Source of the DNA: an uncultured Eubacteriales bacterium
GTDB lineage: Bacteria > Bacillota > Clostridia > Oscillospirales > CAG-272
Assembly: GCA_900556615.1 (NCBI GenBank)
Contig: USPP01000099.1
Coordinates: 1 to 6,263, forward strand
Direction: 5' to 3'
Length of the DNA stretch: 6,263 nt
Position 1 is the stretch's first letter, and the number at the start of each line of letters is the position of its first letter. Shown one piece after another: positions 1 through 5,771 of this stretch. Below the pieces are notes generated by a model, which was not told the DNA's origin, did not search any database, and saw only the letters and a list, made by a program, of their open reading frames with translations. The position numbers and the translations under genes are program-made.

Positions 1-1
1 T

Positions 2-406
2 GCTCTCGGCGTATTGGTTAATACCGATAAAAGCATTGCCTGTTCCGGAGGCTTTATCATCCAACTCCTCCCAGCCGCGGACGATGATACGATTTCACGC
101 GTAGAAAGTTGTATTTCAGATTTTCGTTCTGTCACCTCAATGCTGTCGGAAGGTCTTACTCCTGGAGAGATATGCCATACTGTACTTTCTGCCTTTGATA
201 TGGAGTTACTTGACGAATTTGCTATATCATATCAATGCGAGTGTACCAGAAGCAAAGTGGAAAAGGCCTTGCTATCGGCAGGCGCCGCAGAGCTTGACGA
301 TATGTCAAAGGATCCGATAACTTCCGTGCGGTGTCAGTTCTGCGGGGAGAAATATGACTTTTCGTCTGAGGATATCAGGCGGTTACTGATAAAGGCAACA
401 AAATGA
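2..406 (+). CDS. hslO: Hsp33 redox-regulated chaperone, C-terminal part (5' end outside window)
   Basis: Hsp33 is a cytoplasmic holdase chaperone switched on by oxidation; its C-terminal zinc centre releases zinc and forms disulfides under oxidative stress. The reading frame is open from base 2, giving 134 visible residues of a protein usually near 290, so roughly the N-terminal half is missing. The visible start, ALGVLVNTDKSI followed by GGFIIQLLP, matches the conserved core-domain strand of the family. The redox switch is complete: a C-x-C pair at visible residues 79 and 81 (codon of the first Cys at 236-238) and a C-x-x-C pair at residues 111 and 114, with 29 residues between the pairs, the usual spacing. 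The stop is TGA at 404-406. A TTG at 14 is inside the gene and is not the start. An intrinsic terminator follows directly, so this is the last gene of its transcript. Identification is secure. Confidence 0.96.
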   Translation, partial: ALGVLVNTDKSIACSGGFIIQLLPAADDDTISRVESCISDFRSVTSMLSEGLTPGEICHTVLSAFDMELLDEFAISYQCECTRSKVEKALLSAGAAELDDMSKDPITSVRCQFCGEKYDFSSEDIRRLLIKATK

Positions 407-407
407 T

Positions 408-464
408 AATAACCGGCGCGCTATCTGAGAGGATAGGTTGCCGGTTATTCTTTTCTATCTTTTT
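408..464 (+). terminator. Intrinsic terminator of hslO
   Basis: A perfect 10-bp outer stem pairs 408-417 (AATAACCGGC) with 440-449 (GCCGGTTATT). An inner 5-bp stem pairs 421-425 (CTATC) with 432-436 (GATAG). A T-rich tract, CTTTTCTATCTTTTT, follows at 450-464. It begins two bases after the hslO stop codon, so it ends that transcript. Confidence 0.93.
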
Positions 465-1170
465 AAAGGATTTATATCCGATATATGTTGAACATTGCAT
501 TATAAAAAATAATCACGGTATTTAAATAGTATTTCTGGCTAAGATAGAAATAATTTAGAAAGCACACTAAATTCGTTCGGGTGAATAGCATAGGATATGC
601 TTGACTTGTATGGGATCGACAATTGTTGTTTTACACTTCGATTCTCCTCCAAATACCAGAGTTCCGGTTTGGTTTTCTTCAGATCGCATGAGACGGTTCC
701 TACTGTTTGTACTGCCGCTTTGGTAGGGGAAGAAAATTCAAATGTATCAAAAGCGATTTTGTGTTTGCCATTTTATAGACTTTACGTGCGATTAAAGGGC
801 AACTTTTTTGTGTAAAATCTTTTTTTGAGGAACGTCGAGGCAGAATTTCGAAGCAATGTATAATAGTTTTTAAACTCGGTGTTCAGATTTTAAAATTTTT
901 ACGAAGGTATTTTTAGATGATTTCGGTTTAGTGTTTTTTATTGCTGTTGAGTATATTTTCCGTTGTTCGTATGGATACCCTCTGCAATGAAACAGGATTT
1001 GGCTTCTGCGTTATCTCGACTGTGAGAGCATATGTTTTAAATCTGCTGTTTTGGCTGTGAGAGAGCGTAGCTGTAAACTTCCGATATTACTGAGCAGATG
1101 ACTTCCGTCGATTAATTAAACTATATGAAATCTGATTATTTTAGAATTCATATCGCTTTTTTGACAGCAT
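465..1170. other. Gene-free intergenic region of about 700 bases
   Basis: No convincing gene is visible on either strand. The longest open stretch (597-815, plus, 72 codons, ATG start) has no ribosome binding site in front of it. Its predicted product is rich in Cys, Phe, Ser and Val, with no domain I recognise. The rest is AT-rich and broken by stops in all frames I checked. The region lies between two converging transcription units, hslO from the left and the ligase-ACP-NERD operon from the right, each with its own terminator. It could hold a decayed gene, an interspersed repeat or a small RNA, but I see no decisive sign of any of these. Confidence 0.6.
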
Positions 1171-1171
1171 G

Positions 1172-1203
1172 AAAAAATCCCACTCCGAAATCAGAGCGGG
1201 ATT
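1172..1203 (-). terminator. Intrinsic terminator of the ligase-ACP-NERD operon
   Basis: Read on the minus strand, AATCCCGCTC pairs with GAGTGGGATT as a 10-bp stem with one G-T wobble around an 8-base loop (TGATTTCG). A run of T follows: plus-strand A at 1172-1177, the last two of which belong to the stem. It lies about 105 bases beyond the stop of the NERD-domain gene. The T run is on the minus-strand side, so it serves the leftward operon and not hslO. Confidence 0.92.
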
Positions 1204-1224
1204 CATTATATCAGTATTTTAACA

Positions 1225-1266
1225 GTTTGAAATCTTCCTTTCACGGTATGACGCAACATTTCAAAC
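1225..1266. repeat. Inverted repeat in the 3' untranslated region of the operon
   Basis: GTTTGAAAT at 1225-1233 is perfectly complementary to ATTTCAAAC at 1258-1266, with 24 bases between them. It sits between the NERD stop codon and the operon terminator. It has no T run of its own, so it is not a standard terminator. It may protect the mRNA 3' end or be a protein-binding site; its role is unknown. Confidence 0.5.
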
Positions 1267-1308
1267 GACTTCTGGAAAAATATAAATGGTACTTCTTATA
1301 ATTATTAT

Positions 1309-1968
1309 TTAGGCATCCATTTGACGTTTTGCAGAAGAGGGAAGATATTTTCTGATTGCAGCTACTGCATTTGATATTTCATTTTGGCTGAGAAATTTGT
1401 TTCTGTTCATATCGCGAAGTGCTTCTATGAGATAATCAGATGTCAAAAGCTTTTCGGAACGATTTCGGAAAGTGACTTTCCGACCGGAAAAGACGACGAT
1501 ATTATATAAGGGAACATTATATACATTTTCACGCTTAAGAATTTCTTTCACTGTTCGGATTCCGCCGATATTCTGTTCAAAGGGATTGGGAATCTCGGTA
1601 GTGCCGTTCTGATTTCTTACAAGCCAATTTCCGGTTTTAGGATTGTCGATCATACCGGAAATATTTTTTACCCGAATTACAAACACTCCTCCACGCTCAA
1701 CAAGTATAATATCGGCGGGAATGCGGCGTACAACAGAGCCGTCGGGCAAAAAGTCAGGAAGCAGAACGCGCTTGAAAAGCCGTCCTTTCGGGAAGTAAGT
1801 GCGGAGAAGATCGTAAACAAAATCACCGTTTCTTTTCCCATTATTTAAGAGTTTTTCTGCCATGGAACGGGTTCTGAGATAGTGAATGATTACGGCAATA
1901 ACAACAAGAACAAGCAGAATTGCAGTCACAGTTGAAAGCGTTATAAGAAATTTAACATACTTCTCCAA
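1309..1968 (-). CDS. Membrane-anchored NERD (nuclease-related) domain protein
   Basis: 219 residues. Residues 7-30 form one strongly hydrophobic helix. The basic cluster just after it (R32, R34, K39, K45, R46) predicts a cytoplasmic C-terminal domain. Residues 45-165 match the NERD fold, a relative of PD-(D/E)xK nucleases: ADIILVERGGVFVIRVKN (85-102), W115, the NPFEQN block (128-133) and VPLYNIVVFSG (152-162). D86 and K101 sit at the expected catalytic positions. The residue normally Glu or Gln in E-x-K is R99, and the upstream family Glu appears as D49, so nuclease activity is doubtful. The start is TTG at 1966-1968, preceded at nine bases by AGGAAG. The first internal Met (36) would remove the membrane helix, so TTG is preferred. 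It is the last gene of the operon, 42 bases after the ACP gene. Family assignment is good; function and substrate are unknown. Confidence 0.85.
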   Translation of the reverse strand: MEKYVKFLITLSTVTAILLVLVVIAVIIHYLRTRSMAEKLLNNGKRNGDFVYDLLRTYFPKGRLFKRVLLPDFLPDGSVVRRIPADIILVERGGVFVIRVKNISGMIDNPKTGNWLVRNQNGTTEIPNPFEQNIGGIRTVKEILKRENVYNVPLYNIVVFSGRKVTFRNRSEKLLTSDYLIEALRDMNRNKFLSQNEISNAVAAIRKYLPSSAKRQMDA

Positions 1969-1977
1969 GTTATCACA

Positions 1978-1983
1978 CTTCCT
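1978..1983 (-). promoter_or_regulatory. Ribosome binding site supporting a TTG start
   Basis: The minus strand reads AGGAAG (within AAAGGAAG), nine bases before the TTG codon of the NERD-domain gene. It supports this non-ATG start, which keeps the N-terminal membrane helix. Confidence 0.7.
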
Positions 1984-2010
1984 TTGTTTTAAAATTAACG
2001 CAGATTTTGA

Positions 2011-2238
2011 TTATTTTGTGTTTTCCTCAAGATAAGAGACGACATCACCGACGGTGATAAACTTATGAATATCATCATCTTTTACCTCGATCCCAAACTT
2101 TTCCTCACAGAGAAGGATGAGATCTGCAAGCTCAAGAGAATTGATCCCCAAGTCATTTATAAGCTCTGCTTCAGGCTTTATGTCGTCGGCATTGACAGCA
2201 AGATCGTTTACAAGCATTTCTTTAACTTTTTCAAACAT
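2011..2238 (-). CDS. Acyl carrier protein (AcpP-like, probably dedicated to the neighbouring ligase)
   Basis: 75 residues, the normal length of a free-standing bacterial ACP, small and acidic. The phosphopantetheine site is in NDLGINSLELADLI, with Ser34 as the attachment residue at the start of helix II. Helix III and IV sequence follows: EEKFGIEVKDDDIHKFITVGDVVSYLEEN. The usual motif is DSL, but here residue 33 is Asn (NSL), which suggests a specialised ACP rather than the main fatty-acid-synthesis one. It starts at ATG 2236-2238 with GGAGG ten bases upstream (2249-2253). It begins 30 bases after the ligase stop and is followed after 42 bases by the NERD-domain gene, so the three are co-transcribed. 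The likely role is to accept the acyl group activated by the ligase, after modification by a holo-ACP synthase encoded elsewhere. The partnership is inferred from position. Confidence 0.93.
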   Translation of the reverse strand: MFEKVKEMLVNDLAVNADDIKPEAELINDLGINSLELADLILLCEEKFGIEVKDDDIHKFITVGDVVSYLEENTK

Positions 2239-2268
2239 GGATGGTGTTCCTCCGAAAATAATAATATA

Positions 2269-3969
2269 TTATTTTACAAGAAATCTTTTGATCTTTCTTG
2301 TAGTTGTTTTTTCAAATTCCGTTTCACGTATTTCGGTATCGCGTACCTGTTTATAAACGGGAAGGGATTTATTGATTTCTGTTACAACATTTTTAACAGC
2401 TTCAAATACTTCTTCTTTAGATTTTTCTTTTGAAAAATCGGGATTTGGATAGATAACGGCAGTAATTACAGTTTCTCCCGAGGCGTTCGGACGACCGATA
2501 ACAACGCTCTCAGCAATGATATCCGATCTTTCGGAAAGATGCTCTTCGATTTCTTCTGGGAATATGTTTTTACCGTTACTGAGAATAATTACATTTTTTT
2601 TGCGTCCGGTAATATATATGTACTGATCCTTGTCCATATAACCGATATCGCCGGTTCTGAACCAGCCGTCATCGGTAAAGACTTCCTTTGTTGCTTCGGG
2701 ATTTTTATAATAACCCAACATTACGTTATCTCCCTTGACAACAATTTCTCCCGTTTCCTCTCCGGGTTGTTTGTCTATTCTTACCTGACAGCATTCGACG
2801 GCAGGACCAACTGAATGGGCGCGTTCTTCTCCAAGACGATTTACCGCAACAAGGGGAGAACATTCTGTAATACCATATCCTTCCAGAATATAGATTCCGA
2901 AGCTGCGGAAGTCCTTAATAATCTCTGACCGCATCGGAGCGCCTCCGACCACAATATGCTTTAGATTTCCTCCGAGCGCGCCGGTGATTTGAGAGAAGAA
3001 TTTCGGGCGCATATCCACCCCTATTTTGAGAAGGGCGTCGCTGATTTTCATGAGAAGTCTAACCTGTTTACGCATTCCCTTCTTGTCGATTTCCGACCAG
3101 ATTTTCTTGTACATTGTTTCAACGTAAAGGGGGACGAGCATAAGCGCATTCGGCTTATATTTTGCGAAATTGCGAAGGACGTTCTTGATGCTGTCATTAA
3201 TGACCATGGTGGCGCCGAGGTTTTGTATAGCAAGCTGACCGCAGGTTATTTCATAAGAGTGATTCATGGGCAGACAGTCAACAAATACGTTGTTCTTATT
3301 AAATTGCGTCATAGACTGATCCGACCCGTTGGTAGCGGCAACAAAATTTTTGTGTGTCAGCATGACTCCTTTGCTTGTGCCGGTAGTTCCTGAGGTAAAA
3401 AGGATGGCGGCGAGATGTTCAAGTTCCGGTTCGATATCGGTAAAGGAGGTGTTTCCGTTTTCATAGAGCCTTCTTCCGGTTTCAAGCAATTCATTGAACG
3501 CTATAACATGATTTTTAGAGCAATCCTCGGTCCAATCCATAATCGGAATAAAATATTTAACGGTCGGGAGCTTGTCTATATGATTGATAAGCCTTTTGTT
3601 GAAGTTTTCTGTATAAATAACGGCGCTGACCTCAGCGATATTCATAAAATCTATCAGTGCGTCGTCGTGAAGATCTTTGTCAAGAGGAACAATCGTGCCG
3701 TTTGAAGAGATGACGGAAAAAAAAGATGTCATATACGAAGGATGCGTATCGCCCACAACGGCAATATTTTTTCCAGCAAGACCGAGCTCACACAGCGCCG
3801 TACCGAACCACAGAATGCGTTCGTAATTCTCTTTGTATGAAAGACGTTTTTCCTGTTTGTTTTCCTGATAAATATATATATCCTTGTCTCCAAAGTTTTC
3901 AGCGCCTGTACGGACTAATTGAAGTAAATCCGTTACAATTTTCGGAGTAAGGCTTTCGTTTTTTTTCAT
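2269..3969 (-). CDS. AMP-binding acyl-adenylate-forming ligase (long-chain acyl-CoA/acyl-ACP synthetase type)
   Basis: 566 residues, a full-length soluble ANL-superfamily enzyme. Such enzymes activate a carboxylic acid with ATP to acyl-AMP and transfer it to a thiol (CoA, or the phosphopantetheine of a carrier protein). The core motifs are present in order: phosphate loop FTSGTTGTSKG (191-201), LPMNHSYE (233-240), GGAP (342-345), GYGITE (364-369), TGD (439-441), hinge-region GRKK (455-458), SNGKNIFPEE (464-473), and the C-terminal catalytic lysine K559 in TTTRKIKR. The whole resembles long-chain fatty acid ligases such as FadD and the Aas ligase domain, not amino-acid adenylating domains. It starts at ATG 3967-3969, with only a modest Shine-Dalgarno (GGGGGT, about 11 bases away). 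It is the first gene behind a consensus promoter, directly followed by an ACP gene, so acyl-ACP is the likely product. Chain length and true acceptor cannot be read from the sequence. Confidence 0.94.
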   Translation of the reverse strand: MKKNESLTPKIVTDLLQLVRTGAENFGDKDIYIYQENKQEKRLSYKENYERILWFGTALCELGLAGKNIAVVGDTHPSYMTSFFSVISSNGTIVPLDKDLHDDALIDFMNIAEVSAVIYTENFNKRLINHIDKLPTVKYFIPIMDWTEDCSKNHVIAFNELLETGRRLYENGNTSFTDIEPELEHLAAILFTSGTTGTSKGVMLTHKNFVAATNGSDQSMTQFNKNNVFVDCLPMNHSYEITCGQLAIQNLGATMVINDSIKNVLRNFAKYKPNALMLVPLYVETMYKKIWSEIDKKGMRKQVRLLMKISDALLKIGVDMRPKFFSQITGALGGNLKHIVVGGAPMRSEIIKDFRSFGIYILEGYGITECSPLVAVNRLGEERAHSVGPAVECCQVRIDKQPGEETGEIVVKGDNVMLGYYKNPEATKEVFTDDGWFRTGDIGYMDKDQYIYITGRKKNVIILSNGKNIFPEEIEEHLSERSDIIAESVVIGRPNASGETVITAVIYPNPDFSKEKSKEEVFEAVKNVVTEINKSLPVYKQVRDTEIRETEFEKTTTRKIKRFLVK

Positions 3970-4019
3970 TTCAGTATTTACCCCCAGATCAATTGTTATG
4001 TTATATTACCATCTATACA

Positions 4020-4048
4020 ATTATATATTATTGAAAGGTATTTGTCAA
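4020..4048 (-). promoter_or_regulatory. Consensus sigma-A-type promoter of the ligase-ACP-NERD operon
   Basis: On the minus strand, -35 TTGACA (plus 4043-4048) and -10 TATAAT (plus 4020-4025) are both perfect matches, separated by exactly 17 bases. Transcription should start near 4013, giving a leader of about 44 bases before the ligase ATG. An imperfect 16-base palindrome, CAATTATATATTATTG, covers the -10 box (4018-4033) and could be an operator. Both boxes being perfect suggests strong transcription unless a repressor acts. Confidence 0.9.
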
Positions 4049-4139
4049 TATAATAAAATATAATAATAAAAGTCACTTTCACCTTTCGCATCGATGAAAG
4101 TACGGTTTCTTAAATTTTTGTCCAATACTGTATGGGCAG

Positions 4140-4167
4140 TTATCCGTGACATACAATTGCCGGATAA
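4140..4167. repeat. Short inverted repeat (hairpin or operator)
   Basis: TTATCCG at 4140-4146 pairs perfectly with CGGATAA at 4161-4167 across a 14-base loop. It lies about 90 bases upstream of the operon's -35 box and is not followed by a convincing T run on either strand. Function is unknown; it could be a protein-binding site. Confidence 0.4.
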
Positions 4168-4180
4168 ATTATCATTTATT

Positions 4181-4241
4181 GCTGTTTTAATCTACACCGG
4201 GGCAATGGCTTGATCATAATAACTGATATTAAAACAACAGC
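4181..4241. repeat. Interrupted long inverted repeat
   Basis: GCTGTTTTAAT (4181-4191) is complementary to ATTAAAACAACAGC (4228-4241) apart from a three-base bulge in the right arm. The arms enclose 36 bases. Transcribed in either direction, it would fold as a long stem with an open internal region. There is no recognised family and no obvious neighbouring promoter. Confidence 0.35.
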
Positions 4242-4489
4242 GTAAATAAGTTATAAGCCAAAATACTTGTACCATGGAGCTGACTTTATAGTATCTTAAT
4301 ATCACGAAATAAAAACATTTCATGCATAAAATACTGTTTTTTTATATTATCAGCCATATTATAGCCAATTTTCAGCTTCAATCTATGATTCGTTAAATTG
4401 TTATAATTCAAACCATCAATACAAAAAGGTAAAAAGACTATCATTAGAATGATATCGGAAGTATCATACATTAATGTAGAAAACAGACC

Positions 4490-4522
4490 AAAATACCGCT
4501 GACCTTTATGAAAGGTCAGCGG
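4490..4522 (-). terminator. Intrinsic terminator of the ABC ATPase gene
   Basis: A perfect 12-bp stem pairs CCGCTGACCTTT (4496-4507) with AAAGGTCAGCGG (4511-4522) around a 3-base loop. On the minus strand it is followed by TATTTTGG, a short and imperfect T tract. It begins 15 bases beyond the stop of the ATPase gene. The stem is very strong; the weak T tract means some read-through is possible. Confidence 0.85.
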
Positions 4523-4537
4523 CAACTTGAAATTCAA

Positions 4538-5668
4538 TCAGTGAGCGATACACTTTTCGGTGTCTTTGTCAAAGATATGAATTTTGGAGGCTTCAAGAGC
4601 GATCTTGATATCGTCGCCGGTTCTTGCCTGTGAGCGCGGTGAAACACGTGCTACAAGCGTTTGAGGAGTATGAGGATCGATACCATCGGTAGAAATATAA
4701 AGATATATTTCAGAGCCCATAAGCTCGGTAACATCAACATGTGCATCAATAACAGAATCGGTCATCGTACTGATTGCAAGCGGTTCATCTTTAAGACACT
4801 CGGGACGGATACCTGCAATGACTTCCTTTCCGATGTAATCGGCAAGAGCGGGATCCGAAGCTTTTTCAGCCGGAAGCTTGATTTCGTTCTTCCCGAATAC
4901 GGCATAAAGGTCAGAACCGTTCTTTTTAAGGGTGCAGTCGATAAAGTTCATCTGCGGAGTTCCGATAAAGCCAGCAACAAAGATATTGGTGGGATAATCG
5001 TAAAGGTTTTGCGGAGTGTCAACCTGCTGAATAAGTCCGTCTTTCATAACGACAATACGGGAAGCCATAGTCATAGCTTCAACCTGATCATGTGTTACAT
5101 ATACAAAAGTAGTGCCGAGTCTTTGATGAATCTTGGTAAGCTCTGTTCTCATTGCCGCACGAAGCTTAGCGTCCAAATTGGAGAGCGGCTCGTCAAGAAG
5201 GAATACCTTCGGTTCGCGGACGATTGCACGACCGAGCGCGACACGTTGCTTCTGACCTCCGGAAAGTGCCTTCGGACGTCTGTCAAGAAGATGTGATATG
5301 TCAAGGATGCGGGCGGCTTCTTCAACCTTACGCTTAATTTCCTCTTTGGAAACCTTGCGAAGCTTAAGACCGAATGCCATATTGTCAAAAACAGTCATAT
5401 GAGGATACAGAGCATAGTTCTGGAAAACCATTGCTATATCTCTGTCTTTAGGAGCGACATCATTGATAAGACGGTCGCCTATGAAAAGCTCACCCTCTGT
5501 GATTTCCTCGAGACCGGCGATCATACGAAGCGTTGTGGATTTTCCGCAACCGGAAGGTCCTACAAAAATAATGAATTCTTTATCTCTGACTTCGAGACAA
5601 AAATCCGAAACGGCGGTAACTCCACCAAGATATTTCTTATAAATGTGTTTAAATGAAAGACTTGCCAT
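4538..5668 (-). CDS. Sugar ABC importer ATP-binding protein, MalK/MsmX/UgpC family
   Basis: 376 residues, the usual length of a carbohydrate-uptake (CUT1) ATPase. It powers import by binding on the cytoplasmic side to two membrane permeases. Visible motifs: Walker A GPSGCGKST (37-45), Q-loop Gln83 (VFQNYALYPHM), signature LSGGQKQR (135-142), Walker B VFLLDEP (155-161) with catalytic Glu160, D-loop SNLDAKLR (163-170), and switch His193 in VTHDQVEAMT. Residues about 235-370 form the C-terminal TOBE regulatory part, with the family marker GIRPE (286-290). The start is ATG 5666-5668, with AGGAGG six bases upstream. No permease or solute-binding protein lies beside it, and it has its own promoter and terminator. 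This fits a shared ATPase such as MsmX or MsmK, which serve several importers. The sugar substrates cannot be told, so no symbol is assigned. Confidence 0.96.
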   Translation of the reverse strand: MASLSFKHIYKKYLGGVTAVSDFCLEVRDKEFIIFVGPSGCGKSTTLRMIAGLEEITEGELFIGDRLINDVAPKDRDIAMVFQNYALYPHMTVFDNMAFGLKLRKVSKEEIKRKVEEAARILDISHLLDRRPKALSGGQKQRVALGRAIVREPKVFLLDEPLSNLDAKLRAAMRTELTKIHQRLGTTFVYVTHDQVEAMTMASRIVVMKDGLIQQVDTPQNLYDYPTNIFVAGFIGTPQMNFIDCTLKKNGSDLYAVFGKNEIKLPAEKASDPALADYIGKEVIAGIRPECLKDEPLAISTMTDSVIDAHVDVTELMGSEIYLYISTDGIDPHTPQTLVARVSPRSQARTGDDIKIALEASKIHIFDKDTEKCIAH

Positions 5669-5674
5669 ATTAAT

Positions 5675-5680
5675 CCTCCT
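5675..5680 (-). promoter_or_regulatory. Strong ribosome binding site of the ABC ATPase
   Basis: AGGAGG on the minus strand, six bases before the ATG at 5666-5668. It is the best Shine-Dalgarno in the window. It fixes the start and suggests high translation, as expected for an ATPase shared by several importers. Confidence 0.9.
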
Positions 5681-5715
5681 GAAATATTTGTGTGCGGCAG
5701 ACAGCGAAATGCAGG

Positions 5716-5751
5716 GTTTTCCGTCAAATTATGCGGAAAACAAATACCGCA
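5716..5751 (-). promoter_or_regulatory. Leader with two mutually exclusive hairpins upstream of the ABC ATPase
   Basis: In the predicted leader, GTTTTCCG (5716-5723) and CGGAAAAC (5734-5741) form a perfect 8-bp stem with a 10-base loop. TGCGG (5732-5736) can instead pair with CCGCA (5747-5751). The two stems share bases 5734-5736, so they cannot form together. A further copy of TGCGG near 5693-5697 offers another partner for CCGCA at 5747-5751. No terminator or hidden ribosome binding site is evident, so a regulatory role is only a possibility. Confidence 0.4.
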
Positions 5752-5771
5752 ACATTACATTTTGCTTTACT

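Larger units (their letters stand above)
4049..4489. other. Non-coding spacer with several inverted repeats
   Basis: No gene is supported here. A minus-strand open frame (4286-4537) begins with TTG directly after the ATPase stop and runs through that gene's terminator hairpin, so it is almost certainly not coding. The stretch holds several inverted repeats: ACTTTC/GAAAGT at 4075-4080 and 4096-4101, TTATCCG/CGGATAA at 4140-4146 and 4161-4167, an interrupted pair at 4181-4191 and 4228-4241, and overlapping TATCAT/ATGATA arms at 4439-4467. None matches an RNA family I can name. Confidence 0.55.

Noticed and set aside
597..815. 72-codon plus-strand open frame as a gene
   Set aside because: There is no Shine-Dalgarno before the ATG and no recognisable domain, the composition is odd (rich in Cys, Phe, Ser and Val), and it is isolated in a non-coding gap. 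I kept it only as part of an observation.
1020..1063. Direct repeat CTGTGAGAG at 1020-1028 and 1055-1063 as a CRISPR-like or repeat array
   Set aside because: There are only two 9-base copies, the flanks are not conserved, and there is no third unit at regular spacing.
2065..3950. Plus-strand open frames opposite the ligase and ACP genes
   Set aside because: They are antisense shadows of well-supported genes; their products are rich in Phe, Cys and Tyr, with no domains.
4140..4185. TTATCCG/CGGATAA hairpin as an intrinsic terminator on the plus strand
   Set aside because: The stem is short, the loop is 14 bases, the T-containing sequence is separated from the stem, and no plus-strand gene lies upstream.
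4286..4537. 83-codon minus-strand open frame downstream of the ATPase
   Set aside because: It would start with TTG immediately after the ATPase stop and read straight through the 12-bp terminator hairpin. It has no separate ribosome binding site, and the sequence is AT-rich and does not look like protein.
4661..5296. 211-codon plus-strand open frame opposite the ABC ATPase
   Set aside because: The minus-strand frame carries every ABC ATPase motif. The plus-strand product has none and is a by-product of codon bias.
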